From Campylobacter concisus (lineage in GTDB: Bacteria; Campylobacterota; Campylobacteria; Campylobacterales; Campylobacteraceae), in the NCBI RefSeq assembly GCF_003049705.1, contig NZ_PIRF01000007.1, forward strand, positions 1 through 64,000: a DNA stretch of 64,000 nt, written 5' to 3'. Positions within the stretch are counted from its first letter, which is position 1, and every line of letters starts with the position of its first letter. Positions 8,471 to 17,933 of the stretch are shown here, one piece after another. The notes beneath the pieces were generated by a model, which was not told where the DNA came from, did not search any database, and saw only the letters and a list, made by a program, of their open reading frames with translations. A program made the position numbers and the translations under genes.

Positions 8471-9853
8471 TTATTTTTCCAACTTAAAGCCGCCACCAAA
8501 AGCTCTATAAACTTCGACTACACTATCAACCTCATCAAGCTTTGCCGAGACATCTTGTAATTTTGCTTGAAGCAAATTTCTCTCCGCATCAAGAAGCTCT
8601 AAATGTCCAATGTAGCCAGCATCATATTGCTCTTTAGCAAGCGAGTAAATTCTTTGTTGGGATTTTAGCAAATTTTTCACTTGTTCCAAAGAAATTTTTG
8701 CATTTTGCCTTGAAATAAGCGCATCTCTTACTTCACCAAGAGCCGATTTTACCGCTGCTTCATAATTAACAGCGGCAATTTGTTCATTTGTTTTAGCCAC
8801 TGCTACATTATTTTTTGTCCTACCAAAATCAAAAATTTTCTGTGCTAAAGAGCCGCCTATGCTCCATGTATTGGCATTTCCAACAAAGATATTTTCAAAA
8901 TCAATACTTGAAAAGCCAAAAAGCCCAGTAAGTGAAATCGTAGGAAAATACTCGGCCTTTGCCGCACCGACAAGTGCATTTGTAGATTTTAGATCAGCCA
9001 GTGCCTTTGCCACATCGCTTCTTCTTAGCAAAATTTCAGAGCTAATGCCAGCACTTATCTCTGGAGAAGCTGGTAAATTTTGTGAGCTAGCAATAGCTCC
9101 ACCTAAAATTTCATTATTACTTTTACCAGTCAAGATGGCTAGTGAAGTGATAGCTTTTGACTTTGCATTTAATATAGAAGTAAGATTGGTCTTAGCGCTT
9201 TCTACTGCTGCCTTACTTTGCAAATAAGTCATCTCATTTATGCTTCCAAGATCAAGCTGTGTTTTGCGAAGCACTAGCGTGTCTTCATAGGTTTTTAAAG
9301 TCTCTCTTAGCACAGCTTCTTGCATATTTAATGAAACTAACGCAAAGTAGCTTTTTGCAACACTTGAGCTGATACTTAGCCTCGCGCTATCGTAGTCAAA
9401 TTTGGTTGCATTTAGGCTTTCTTCAGCTGCTGCTACATTATTTCTTACTCTACCCCAAAGGTCTATCTCGTAGTTTAGCCCTAAATTTATATCTGATTTT
9501 CTATAACGAGTTTGTGGTTGCTTAGTATATGTTTCGCCACTACTTTTTGCTTTTTCGTAGCCTATATTTAAATTTATACCAGGAAGCAAATCTGCCTCAG
9601 CTACGCCAAGGCTTGCTTTTGCTTTCTCTAAATTTAAATAAGCAACACGTAAATTTGTATTTTTATCGAGTGCATTTTCTACTAGAGAATTTAAATTTTC
9701 ATCTTTAAATTCTCTCCACCAAAGATCTCTTATATCACTTGTCTCATAAGTGTAAGTAGATGTGAAATTTGTATCTACATTTGGCATATCTGGACGAAAT
9801 GAGCAACCAGCTAAAAACGCCGCCATTATAAGTATAAACGCCTTATTTTTCAT
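8471..9853 (-). CDS. cmeC: RND efflux outer membrane lipoprotein CmeC
   Basis: Outer membrane channel of the tripartite multidrug efflux pump, TolC/OprM (NodT) family, 460 residues from the chosen start. The N-terminus is a lipoprotein signal with lipobox LAGC. Two repeated outer-membrane-factor halves follow, with long helices and the typical DLWGRVRNNV and DFGRTKNN motifs. The open frame extends 11 codons further upstream (to 9886). I choose the ATG at 9853 because GGGAG precedes it and it starts a proper lipoprotein signal. This start overlaps the end of cmeB, so the genes are translationally coupled. In C. jejuni CmeABC exports bile salts and many antibiotics. Confidence 0.93.
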   Translation of the reverse strand: MKNKAFILIMAAFLAGCSFRPDMPNVDTNFTSTYTYETSDIRDLWWREFKDENLNSLVENALDKNTNLRVAYLNLEKAKASLGVAEADLLPGINLNIGYEKAKSSGETYTKQPQTRYRKSDINLGLNYEIDLWGRVRNNVAAAEESLNATKFDYDSARLSISSSVAKSYFALVSLNMQEAVLRETLKTYEDTLVLRKTQLDLGSINEMTYLQSKAAVESAKTNLTSILNAKSKAITSLAILTGKSNNEILGGAIASSQNLPASPEISAGISSEILLRRSDVAKALADLKSTNALVGAAKAEYFPTISLTGLFGFSSIDFENIFVGNANTWSIGGSLAQKIFDFGRTKNNVAVAKTNEQIAAVNYEAAVKSALGEVRDALISRQNAKISLEQVKNLLKSQQRIYSLAKEQYDAGYIGHLELLDAERNLLQAKLQDVSAKLDEVDSVVEVYRAFGGGFKLEK

Positions 9854-12800
9854 CTTTTTTTGCTCCCTTTTTCCAGTATTTTTCATTTAAATTTTCAAGC
9901 AAATAATAAAACATTGGCACGAAAAATATAGCTATCGTCGTAGAAGCGATCATACCACCAACCACGCCAGTTCCTAGTGAGTGGCGAGAAGCTGCACCAG
10001 CACCTGCGCTTATAACCATAGGAAATACGCCAAGTGTAAATGCGATTGAAGTCATTACTATAGGTCTAAAACGAAGTTTTGCCGCATTTATCGCTGAGTC
10101 AAAGATACTCTTACCACTATCACGCTCTTGCATAGCAAATTCTACGATCAAAATGGCGTTTTTAGCCGCTAGACCGATAAGCAACAAGAGTCCGATCTCA
10201 AAGTAGATGTCGTTTGTTAGGCCTCTTATCCAAACAGCTAGCAACGAGCCAAATACCGCAAATGGCACGGCTGTGATAACCGCAAGCGGAATGAGCCATC
10301 TTTCGTACTGAGCTGCAAGGATCAAAAAGACAAAAATCATACCAAAGATAAAAGCAACCGTGCCTGTTCCTTGAGAATTTACCTCTTGATACGCCGTTCC
10401 CGCCCAGCTTATAGCGTAGTCCTCGCTACTTAGCGTGTCATTTACGACCTCTTGGATCGCTCTGATCGCATCACCTGATGTATAGCCAGGTTTTGGATCG
10501 CCCATGATCTTAGCTGATGGAAAGAGGTTAAATCTATCAACGATATCAGGTCCAATCGTTCTTGTAAGTGTTGCTACTGAATTTAGTGGCACCATGCCGC
10601 CATCGTTTGAGCGGACGAAAATTTTTCTTAGATCTTCAGGATTATTTCTAAAACTTTCCTCAGCTCTTGCATATACTCGGTAAGATTTACCAGCAAGATT
10701 GAAGTCATTTATGTAGTAAGAGCCAAAAGTAGCCGCTATTGTGCTAAAAATTTCGCTCTCACTTACGCCAAATAATTTAGCTTTTTCTTTATCAACTGTT
10801 ATCTTAAACTGACGATAATTTGTCTCAAGCGTAGTTCTGACATTTGTTAGTTCAGGCCTTGCATTGGCTATTGCTGATACTTTTCTAGCATCTGCTTCTA
10901 TCTCGTTGTAACTCTTACCGCTTTTATTTTGTAGATACATCTCAAAGCCACCAGTCATTGATAGACCCATAATAGGCGGTAAATTTACAACGAATGTCAT
11001 TGAGTTTTTTGAGCTCCAAAGCATACCGTTAAACTGGCCAGCTAATGTATCAGCTCCATTGTTAGCGCCTTTTCTCTCACTCCAATCTTTTAGCTTTATA
11101 AAGCTAACGGCTGAATTTTCCCTAAGCGAGCTAGCTAGTATGTCATAACCTGCAAAAGCCATAGTGAACTCAACATTTGGATTGCTTAAAATGGCGTTGC
11201 TAATTGAGACTACTTCTTCTTTTGTCTTTAGCATATTTGTTGAAGGTGGAAGTGAGGTGATAACCATTAAAGCACCCTTGTCTTCTGAAGGCACAAGTCC
11301 TTTTGGCACAGCATCAAATAGCTTATAAGTGGCAAATCCTAAAATACCAATTACAATAAAGCTAATAATAATGTGCCTTAAAATTTTAGCCACTCCGGCC
11401 GTAAAGAGTCTGGTGCTAAAGTCAAAGAAGTCGTTAAATTTCTGAACTATCCAAAATGGCTTGCTCTCTTGTTTCTTAAGCATAACCGCACAAAGTGCTG
11501 GCGTAAGAGTAAGAGCGACAAAGCCTGAGATACAAACAGAAACAACAAGTGTCAACGCAAATTGCTTTTGTATAACGCCAACAAAACCCTCCATGAAAGA
11601 GACTGGTACGAAAACCGCACAAAGTACGAGCACGATAGAGATAACTGGAGTTTGTACCTCCTCCATCGCCTTAAAAGTCGCGTCTTTTACGCTGATCTCT
11701 TTATCTTCATGTAAAATTCTCTCGACATTTTCTATGACGATAATAGCGTCATCTACGACGATACCGATGGCTAGGATCAGGGCAAAAAGCGTGATCAAAT
11801 TTATACTAAAGCCCATCACATAAAGTCCACCAAATGTACCTATTATAGAGACTGGTACAGCAAGCATCGGAATGATAGTCGCCTGAAAACTTTTTAAGAA
11901 AAAGTACATTACGATTAAGACAAGTATCATCGCTTCAATGAAAGTTTTTATAACCTCATCAATTGAAACATCTATAAATTCTGTTGGATTGTAAGCTATG
12001 GTGTGCTCTAGGCCAACAGGATAAGTTTTCTTTAGCTCGTTAAGCTTTTCTTTTACAGCATTTGCGGTAGCAAGAGCATTCGCATCGTTTTGTAAAAATA
12101 GCAAAAGAGGAATAGCCGGTTTGCCGTTTAACATCGCATCGTTAGCATAGCTAGCTGCTCCAAGCTCTATGGTAGCTACATCTTTTAGCTTCAACACTGA
12201 TCCATCGGAACTTTTAATTATTATATCGCCAAACTGGGCTGCATTTTTAAGACGTCCATCGGTACGAACAGAATAGACATAAGGATTACCACCATCCGAT
12301 GGCTGTTCGCCTATCTTGCCAGCAGCGTATTGTGAGTTTTGAATTTTTACTTGAGAAATGACGTCGCTTGGAGTTAGTTTAAAATGAGCTAGTCTATCTG
12401 GCTTTAGCCAAATTCTCATAGAATACTCTTTAGTACCTATCAATACTGTATCACCGATACCACTAACCCTTTTTATCTCATCAGCAATATTTAAATTTAC
12501 ATAGTTATATAGCTCTATCAAATCCATATTTGGATTTGTAAAGCCAACTACTTGAAGGATCGAGCCACTTCTTTCACGCACCGTTACACCCATGCTTTGC
12601 ACTTCTTGAGGCAATCTTGAAAGAGCTGCTTGTACGCGGTTATTTACATCGATCGTAGCTTGTTTTGACGATGAGCCGATCTTAAAATATACACTTATAT
12701 TCATCGTACCAGCAGAGCTTGAGGTGCTTTGCATATATAGCATATTTTCAACGCCGTTTATCTGATCTTCGATCGCACTTGCGACTGAGTCGGCGATAGT

Positions 12801-12968
12801 CTGTGCATCAGCACCGCTATATGTCGCACTTACAGAGACAGTAGGTGGAGTAAGACTTGGATACTCCTCTATAGGAAGCCCCTTGATACCCATAAGACCT
12901 GCTATAACTATGATGATAGATATAACAGTTGCAAATATCGGGCGGTTTATGAAAAATCTTGAAAACAT
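9843..12968 (-). CDS. cmeB: RND efflux inner membrane transporter CmeB
   Basis: Inner membrane proton/drug antiporter of the RND (HAE1) family, 1041 residues, the full family length. It begins MFSRFFINRPIFA, as in AcrB relatives. The fourth membrane segment carries the conserved proton-relay pair DD in GIVVDDAIIVIENV, and GAGAASRHSLGTGV occurs near the C-terminus. Twelve membrane helices and two large periplasmic loops are expected. It works with the adaptor CmeA and channel CmeC. It starts 10 bases after the cmeA stop, and its end overlaps cmeC. No truncation or frameshift was seen. Confidence 0.96.
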   Translation of the reverse strand: MFSRFFINRPIFATVISIIIVIAGLMGIKGLPIEEYPSLTPPTVSVSATYSGADAQTIADSVASAIEDQINGVENMLYMQSTSSSAGTMNISVYFKIGSSSKQATIDVNNRVQAALSRLPQEVQSMGVTVRERSGSILQVVGFTNPNMDLIELYNYVNLNIADEIKRVSGIGDTVLIGTKEYSMRIWLKPDRLAHFKLTPSDVISQVKIQNSQYAAGKIGEQPSDGGNPYVYSVRTDGRLKNAAQFGDIIIKSSDGSVLKLKDVATIELGAASYANDAMLNGKPAIPLLLFLQNDANALATANAVKEKLNELKKTYPVGLEHTIAYNPTEFIDVSIDEVIKTFIEAMILVLIVMYFFLKSFQATIIPMLAVPVSIIGTFGGLYVMGFSINLITLFALILAIGIVVDDAIIVIENVERILHEDKEISVKDATFKAMEEVQTPVISIVLVLCAVFVPVSFMEGFVGVIQKQFALTLVVSVCISGFVALTLTPALCAVMLKKQESKPFWIVQKFNDFFDFSTRLFTAGVAKILRHIIISFIVIGILGFATYKLFDAVPKGLVPSEDKGALMVITSLPPSTNMLKTKEEVVSISNAILSNPNVEFTMAFAGYDILASSLRENSAVSFIKLKDWSERKGANNGADTLAGQFNGMLWSSKNSMTFVVNLPPIMGLSMTGGFEMYLQNKSGKSYNEIEADARKVSAIANARPELTNVRTTLETNYRQFKITVDKEKAKLFGVSESEIFSTIAATFGSYYINDFNLAGKSYRVYARAEESFRNNPEDLRKIFVRSNDGGMVPLNSVATLTRTIGPDIVDRFNLFPSAKIMGDPKPGYTSGDAIRAIQEVVNDTLSSEDYAISWAGTAYQEVNSQGTGTVAFIFGMIFVFLILAAQYERWLIPLAVITAVPFAVFGSLLAVWIRGLTNDIYFEIGLLLLIGLAAKNAILIVEFAMQERDSGKSIFDSAINAAKLRFRPIVMTSIAFTLGVFPMVISAGAGAASRHSLGTGVVGGMIASTTIAIFFVPMFYYLLENLNEKYWKKGAKKDEK

Positions 12969-12978
12969 CTATCTGCCT

Positions 12979-14139
12979 TTACTTGCTACTTGTAGCATTT
13001 ACATCTTTGCCGTTTATAAATTCCGCACTTAGGTCTTTATCAGTTTCAACTGGTGCACCAACTCCGATTTTAATGAAGTTATTAACGATTATCTTATCGC
13101 CATCTTCAAGACCTTCAGTTATTGCTACCATATTTTTTGTTTGATATCCTGTTTTTACATTTTTTTGACTTACTTTGCCATCTTTTACGACTAAAACATA
13201 AGAGTTTGTAGCGCTTTGTTGAAGGGCAACTTGTGGGATGTTAAAGGCATTTTTTTGAACAAAGCCGCTCATCTTTATATGACCAAACGCGCCTGGTAAA
13301 ATTTTACCCTCGCTGTTATCAAAGCTAGCCTTTGCCAAAACGCTGCCAGTTGCGGTATTTACAACACTATCTATAAAATTTACTTTACCATTAAAATTTT
13401 CGCCATTGACACTTAACACAGCGTCACTATTTAGCTGTTGCCACGAGCCGTTATCCAAATTTGTCTTTCTAGTTAGATTATCCACATCAGCGATATAAAA
13501 TTCTGCTTCAATAGGATTTATTTTTGTAAGTCTTACAAGCTTTGTTTGGTTTGCTATGACAAGCGAGCCAACATCTACTTGATTATCACCCACTACACCG
13601 TCAAATGGCGCTGTAATAGTCGTGTATCCTAGATCGATTTTTGCATTTTTTAAATTTGCTTTTGCGCTTACTAAATTCGCATTTGCAATGTCATAAGCTG
13701 CAACGGCTGCGTCGTAGTCTTTTTGAGATACTGCATTTTTCTTATAAAGGGTAGAAATTCTTTTAAACTCGGTCTCGGCATTTTTTAAATTTGCATTTGC
13801 TACGCCAACAGAAGCATCAAGTGAGTCAAAGCTAGCTTGATATTTTTCTGGATCTATCAAAAATAACTTATCGCCCGCTTTTACTTTACTTCCTGGTTTG
13901 AAAAACTGCTTTATGATAGTTCCGCCAACTTTTGGATAGATAATAACATCTTGACTACTTGCAACCGTTGCGGTGTAATCGAAACTGATAGGTATGTCTG
14001 TTTTTTGTGCGGTAAAAATATCCACATGAGATAGTGGCATCTGGCGACCTGTTGCTGCTTTATTCTCTTTATTTTCAAAACAACCACTTAGAAATAAAAC
14101 TGCAACCGAAAGCACAAGAGCACTCTTAAAATTTGCCAT
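12979..14139 (-). CDS. cmeA: RND efflux periplasmic adaptor CmeA
   Basis: Membrane-fusion protein linking CmeB to CmeC, 386 residues. The signal peptide ends in lipobox LSGC, so it is lipid-anchored in the periplasm. A biotinyl-lipoyl-like half motif (PKVGGTIIKQFFKPGSKVKAGD), an alpha-helical hairpin and beta-barrel domains follow in the family order. It is the first structural gene of the efflux operon and is preceded by GAGAGG. A candidate CmeR operator lies 45-60 bases upstream, consistent with repression by the neighbouring regulator. Confidence 0.94.
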   Translation of the reverse strand: MANFKSALVLSVAVLFLSGCFENKENKAATGRQMPLSHVDIFTAQKTDIPISFDYTATVASSQDVIIYPKVGGTIIKQFFKPGSKVKAGDKLFLIDPEKYQASFDSLDASVGVANANLKNAETEFKRISTLYKKNAVSQKDYDAAVAAYDIANANLVSAKANLKNAKIDLGYTTITAPFDGVVGDNQVDVGSLVIANQTKLVRLTKINPIEAEFYIADVDNLTRKTNLDNGSWQQLNSDAVLSVNGENFNGKVNFIDSVVNTATGSVLAKASFDNSEGKILPGAFGHIKMSGFVQKNAFNIPQVALQQSATNSYVLVVKDGKVSQKNVKTGYQTKNMVAITEGLEDGDKIIVNNFIKIGVGAPVETDKDLSAEFINGKDVNATSSK

Positions 14140-14168
14140 AAAAACCTCTCTTAATTTTAAATTTTAAT

Positions 14169-14174
14169 ATCATA
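14169..14174 (-). promoter_or_regulatory. Candidate -10 box of cmeABC
   Basis: TATGAT on the minus strand, 30 bases upstream of the cmeA ATG and next to the candidate CmeR operator. Other AT-rich boxes in this gap could also serve. Confidence 0.35.
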
Positions 14175-14183
14175 TTTAGTTTT

Positions 14184-14199
14184 TATAATAATTGTTACA
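14184..14199 (-). promoter_or_regulatory. Candidate CmeR operator
   Basis: The minus strand reads TGTAACAATTATTATA, an imperfect inverted repeat (TGTAA/TTATA) matching 13 of 16 positions of the CmeR site upstream of C. jejuni cmeABC as I remember it. It lies between cmeR and cmeA, where that operator is known in C. jejuni. Binding is inferred, not shown. Confidence 0.5.
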
Positions 14200-14247
14200 A
14201 AAATTTAAAGTTCTCGATTCTATTAGAAAACAAATAAAAAGTCAATT

Positions 14248-14874
14248 TTATTTTTTACTAACTCCATTCAAAAACAACTCAACACACAAGCCAATATGCT
14301 TTTTACGCTCTCTTTCACTAAGCTTTGGTTCTTCATTTATCAAAAGCGAATCATAGTAATAAGCTCCTATAACGCTTTGTATAAAGTACTTTGCAGCAAA
14401 TTTGGCTGAAAATTTTGAATCAAGTTTGGCTTTTACCTCATCTCTTTCAAAGAAATTTATAAGCACAAGATCGATCTTTTTTAAAATTTGATCCAAAAAC
14501 GTCTTACCAAGCTTGCCACCATTTTTAGAACCCTCACTCATCATTATTTTGCCAAGAGAGATGTGCCTTTTGCTACAAACGATAGAAAATATTATAGTTG
14601 CAAATTTGGTTAAAAACTCCTCCAAGCTGTGAGAAATTTTAAGATCTATCTTCTCATCGATCTCTTTTATAAGGCTATCTATCTCTTGCTCGATGATCGC
14701 CTCAAAAAGCCCCTCTTTGTTCTCAAAAAATGTATAAATGCTAGAAAGCGATCCGCCACTTATCGCTACTATGTCACTTAAACTTGTCTTTTCGTATCCT
14801 TTTTCTAAAAATAGCTCAAGTGCTGTTTTTACGATAAGTTTGTATCTTTTTTTACCCTTTTCTGAGATCGCCAT
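14248..14874 (-). CDS. cmeR: TetR-family repressor CmeR
   Basis: A 208-residue TetR-family regulator. The N-terminal helix-turn-helix is visible at about residues 25-55 (GYEKTSLSDIVAISGGSLSS, then YTFFENKEGLF), and the C-terminal part is an all-helical ligand-binding and dimer domain. It lies immediately upstream of cmeABC on the same strand, as in C. jejuni, where CmeR represses the pump and is released by bile salts. The name rests on this position and the length; sequence divergence among CmeR proteins is high. Confidence 0.85.
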   Translation of the reverse strand: MAISEKGKKRYKLIVKTALELFLEKGYEKTSLSDIVAISGGSLSSIYTFFENKEGLFEAIIEQEIDSLIKEIDEKIDLKISHSLEEFLTKFATIIFSIVCSKRHISLGKIMMSEGSKNGGKLGKTFLDQILKKIDLVLINFFERDEVKAKLDSKFSAKFAAKYFIQSVIGAYYYDSLLINEEPKLSERERKKHIGLCVELFLNGVSKK

Positions 14875-14904
14875 ATTGCTTCCTATTAAATTTTTGCCAT
14901 TTTA

Positions 14905-16230
14905 TCATCTTTTAGGATAGATAAAAGTACTTTGCCTTTGCACGCTGATAGCTGGCTCGTCAGTGGCATAGGCTTTTATATTTATATGTTTTAAAAGATC
15001 TTTATCGCTTAAATTTTCATTTTTTGATTTTAATGTGACGATTACTCGCTGTTTTGCGCCAGCTTTTAATATAAATGGCTTATTTGGACGAGAAATTTCT
15101 ATATTCTTATCATCTACTTCAAAGTAAAAGGCATGCTCTTTATTTTGTGTATTTTGCACCAAAAATACGTAAGAATTTTCGACTTCATTTTTGTCTAAAA
15201 TTTTATAAAGCTCACTTGTTCTATTTATGTTTAAAAGCATACTTTCTTTTTTGCCACTCATCAATACCCCAGCTGTTAAGACAATGCCCAAAATGACGAG
15301 ATAAGCAACCGTTCTAAAGCGTAAAATTTTGACTCTTTTTTGCTCTTTTATAGAGTTTATACTTCTCCACTCAATAAGCGAGCTTTCATCAAAATGCTTC
15401 ATCACTTTAGCACAAGCATCGCTACACTCTAGACAATTTATACATTCAAGCTGCATACCTTTTCTTATATCAATGTGCGTTGGGCATATCCTCACGCATG
15501 CCTCGCAGCCAGTACATAGCGCACCCTCTTCTTTTGGCTTTTTAAATTTCTCTTGTCCATTATAGATTATGCCACCTCTTTTTTGGTTGTAAATAACTTG
15601 GATAGTGTCGTTATCAAACATCACTGATTGCACCCTAGCGTAAGGACAGACATAGATACAAAAATTTTCTTTTAAAATGATGACATCATAAACTAACCAA
15701 ATAGCTATAACAAGCCAAAATGCAAGCAAAACTCCATGTTCGCTTGGCTCTTTTAAATAAGCAAAAAAATCAAGCGGTGGTACAAAATACCATAAAAAAT
15801 TTGCCGAAATAACAAGAGCTAAAACACACCAAATCCCTACTGCTAAAGCACGCTTTAAAATTTGTCCTTTTGGCTCATTTTGTTTATTTTGGATATTTTT
15901 CCTGATCTTTAAGATTTTAGTTTGCAAAAGGTCACGAAATATCGTTCTAAAAATAGTTTGCGGACAGCTCCAGCCGCACCAAACGCGCCCTGCAAGTGTC
16001 GTTAAGAAAAATATACTTAAGAACAAAATAATAAACAAAAATGGCAACAAGTAAAGCTCTTGCATATCAAATTTTGTAAAAAATAGATCAACTCTACTTT
16101 TGTCAAAACTTAGCAAAAATAGCTGCGCGTCATTTATCCTGATAAATGGCAAAACAAAGACAAATAGCGTGATACAGGCAAAAAAAATGTAACGCCTCTT
16201 GGCGTAGCTAAGATGAAAATCCTTTGACAT
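14905..16230 (-). CDS. ccoG: Cytochrome c oxidase accessory protein CcoG
   Basis: CcoG/RdxA/FixG family, 441 residues, a membrane-bound iron-sulfur protein needed for copper handling during cbb3 oxidase assembly. Several membrane helices surround a CGWSCPQT motif (about residue 88) and FCIYVCPYAR. Two ferredoxin-like clusters follow: CTGCEACVRICP and CINCLECSDAC. The C-terminal ~110 residues after the last helix form the expected periplasmic FixG_C domain. It is divergent from rpsU and is followed by cmeR after 30 bases; a functional link to cmeR is not implied. Confidence 0.93.
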   Translation of the reverse strand: MSKDFHLSYAKRRYIFFACITLFVFVLPFIRINDAQLFLLSFDKSRVDLFFTKFDMQELYLLPFLFIILFLSIFFLTTLAGRVWCGWSCPQTIFRTIFRDLLQTKILKIRKNIQNKQNEPKGQILKRALAVGIWCVLALVISANFLWYFVPPLDFFAYLKEPSEHGVLLAFWLVIAIWLVYDVIILKENFCIYVCPYARVQSVMFDNDTIQVIYNQKRGGIIYNGQEKFKKPKEEGALCTGCEACVRICPTHIDIRKGMQLECINCLECSDACAKVMKHFDESSLIEWRSINSIKEQKRVKILRFRTVAYLVILGIVLTAGVLMSGKKESMLLNINRTSELYKILDKNEVENSYVFLVQNTQNKEHAFYFEVDDKNIEISRPNKPFILKAGAKQRVIVTLKSKNENLSDKDLLKHINIKAYATDEPAISVQRQSTFIYPKR

Positions 16231-16255
16231 AATAAGCCTTTTTTGAAATTTTATG

Positions 16256-16261
16256 ATTATA
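16256..16261 (-). promoter_or_regulatory. -10 box for ccoG
   Basis: Perfect TATAAT on the minus strand 25 bases before the ccoG ATG; an AAGG ribosome binding site lies between them. Confidence 0.5.
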
Positions 16262-16327
16262 AAGCTTATGGCATTAAAAGAGTTTTAAAAAAAAATAGTT
16301 AAAAGCTTAAATTTATGAAAATTAAAC

Positions 16328-16333
16328 TATACT
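16328..16333 (+). promoter_or_regulatory. -10 box for rpsU
   Basis: TATACT on the plus strand, 35 bases upstream of the rpsU start, giving a leader of about 30 bases. Confidence 0.5.
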
Positions 16334-16368
16334 CACGGCTTATTTTAATCTGAAAGGTGGTGAGGACG

Positions 16369-16581
16369 TTGCCTGGTATTAAGGTACATCCTAACGAGTC
16401 ATTTGACGAGGGTTACAGAAAGTTTAAGAAACAAACTGACCGTAACTTAGTAGTAACTGAAGCAAGAGCTAGACGCTTCTTTGAGCCTAAAACTGAGATC
16501 CGCAAAAAACAAAAAATTGCAGCTCGTAAGAAAATGCTTAAACGTCTTTATATGCTTAGACGCTACGAGTCAAGACTCTAA
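16369..16581 (+). CDS. rpsU: 30S ribosomal protein S21
   Basis: Ribosomal protein S21, 70 residues from a TTG start, the usual length in this group. The product begins [14 protein letters not shown] and ends in a basic [12 protein letters not shown] tail. The frame is open four codons further upstream through two GTG codons, but I prefer the TTG at 16369, because homologues start with MPGI and AAGGTGG lies 8 bases before it. It is monocistronic, between its own promoter and a strong terminator. Confidence 0.95.
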   Translation: MPGIKVHPNESFDEGYRKFKKQTDRNLVVTEARARRFFEPKTEIRKKQKIAARKKMLKRLYMLRRYESRL

Positions 16582-16588
16582 AACCAAG

Positions 16589-16613
16589 ACAAAGAGGGCT
16601 TTGCTCTCTTTGT
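16589..16613 (+). terminator. Rho-independent terminator of rpsU
   Basis: Hairpin with stem ACAAAGAG / CTCTTTGT extended by GGC/GCT pairs around a TTT loop, 7 bases after the rpsU stop and followed by a T-rich stretch. Confidence 0.8.
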
Positions 16614-16640
16614 TTAACTCTTCTTTTAGCCTTATTTTTT

Positions 16641-16646
16641 TATAAT
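16641..16646 (+). promoter_or_regulatory. -10 box for the 16685-21325 operon
   Basis: TATAAT within an AT-rich stretch 38 bases before the ATG of the helix-turn-helix gene; expected start of transcription near 16653. Confidence 0.5.
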
Positions 16647-16684
16647 CAAAGCAATTTTTTTATTTTATTTTAAACGGAAATCCG

Positions 16685-17317
16685 ATGCAAAAACTAGCTG
16701 TAAATGAAGCTGCAGAAATTTTAGGCATAACAAAAGAAGCAGTCTATAATAGAATCCGCCGAGGCTCGTTAAAAACAGTCATCGAAAATGGTACTAAATT
16801 TGTCATCCTTGACGAGAAACCAAGTAGCGAAAAAGCCACAAAATCCGCTCCAAAAAGCACAAAAACTAAATCCCAAAATGATGAGTTTGTAAATTATTTG
16901 CTAAATGAGTTAAGCGAGTTAAAGAGCTTAAATTTAAACTTGCAAGCCGATAAAGATAGGCTTTTTAAAGAAAAAGAGCAGATGCTAATCGAGCGAAAAA
17001 ATGAAATTTTGCAAATTTATAAAGATAGAGATGAAAAGCTCATGCAGTTTCTAAATGCTATGCAAAGGCCGCTTTTAGCACAAAAAAATGACGATATGCC
17101 AAATAATGAAGCGATAGAGGCCGAAATAGAAAATGAGTCAAAATGGATAAATTTAAGTGAATTTTTAAAGGAGCTAAATCTAAAGCCAAAGGCAACAAAA
17201 AAAATCAGTGAAAAGATAATAAAAGCGATACACCACTCAAAATTTATAAAATTTAAACGAGGTGTGATACTTGTTAGAAGACATAAAAATTTAAAAGAGT
17301 TGATAGGAGAGATATGA
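16685..17317 (+). CDS. Helix-turn-helix DNA-binding protein with central coiled coil
   Basis: A 210-residue protein. Residues 3-40 form an excisionase/MerR-like helix-turn-helix (NEAAEILGITKEAVYNRIRR, then GSLKTV). A Lys/Ser-rich linker and a coiled coil at about residues 70-115 follow, then a C-terminal helical domain (LKELNLKPKATKKISEKIIK). It probably binds DNA as a dimer. Its stop overlaps the start of the UPF0323 lipoprotein gene (ATGA), so it is the first gene of that operon and may regulate it. The target is unknown. Confidence 0.75.
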   Translation: MQKLAVNEAAEILGITKEAVYNRIRRGSLKTVIENGTKFVILDEKPSSEKATKSAPKSTKTKSQNDEFVNYLLNELSELKSLNLNLQADKDRLFKEKEQMLIERKNEILQIYKDRDEKLMQFLNAMQRPLLAQKNDDMPNNEAIEAEIENESKWINLSEFLKELNLKPKATKKISEKIIKAIHHSKFIKFKRGVILVRRHKNLKELIGEI

Positions 17318-17931
17318 AACACATTAAAAAGATAGCTACTTATGCTGCGGTAGGCGGATTTGGTGCGATCGTTATGGCTGGCCTTGCTGGTTGTGGCAGT
17401 AACAATGGCGGTGATGAAAACGCACTAAATGAAGTTGCGCAAAAAAACGGCGCTTTTGTCATCATCGAAGAGAGTGCACCTGGCGTTTATAAAATTTTAG
17501 AAGAGTACCCAAGCACCGAAACTAGGGTCGTGCTAAAAGATATGAACGGCACTGAGCGTGTGCTAAGTAAAGATGAGATCGACAAACTTCTAGCGCAAGC
17601 AAACGCAAAGATCGATAACAACACTTCAAATTTGACAAGAACTAGCGACGCACAGCTAAGTAGCGGCGAACTAAGTCTTGGCGAGACGATCCTTGCTTCA
17701 GCAGCCGGCGCAATACTTGGTAGCTGGATAGGCAGCAAGCTCTTTGGCAATCAAAATTTCCAAGCAAATCGCCAAAGCACATATAAAAATCCAAGTGCCT
17801 ACACAAGAAGCGTGGATAGCTTTAACAAGCAAAAGGTGGCAAATTCTGCTGCAAGAAGCAGTGGCGGAAAGAGTGGATTTTTCGGTGGTGGCTCAAAGTC
17901 AAGCTCTAGCTCATCAAGTTTTGGAGGCTAA
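17314..17931 (+). CDS. UPF0323 family lipoprotein
   Basis: A 205-residue lipoprotein of the UPF0323 family known from Campylobacter and Helicobacter. The signal ends in lipobox LAGC (Cys near residue 27). A conserved globular part follows (about residues 35-100), then a glycine-containing segment (ETILASAAGAILGSWIGSK) and a Ser/Gly-rich tail. It is followed after 2 bases by a glutathionylspermidine-synthase-like gene. E. coli pairs a related type of lipoprotein (YgiB) with a GspS-like protein (YgiC), so the two products may act together in the cell envelope. The function is unknown. Confidence 0.88.
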   Translation: MKHIKKIATYAAVGGFGAIVMAGLAGCGSNNGGDENALNEVAQKNGAFVIIEESAPGVYKILEEYPSTETRVVLKDMNGTERVLSKDEIDKLLAQANAKIDNNTSNLTRTSDAQLSSGELSLGETILASAAGAILGSWIGSKLFGNQNFQANRQSTYKNPSAYTRSVDSFNKQKVANSAARSSGGKSGFFGGGSKSSSSSSSFGG

Positions 17932-17933
17932 AA

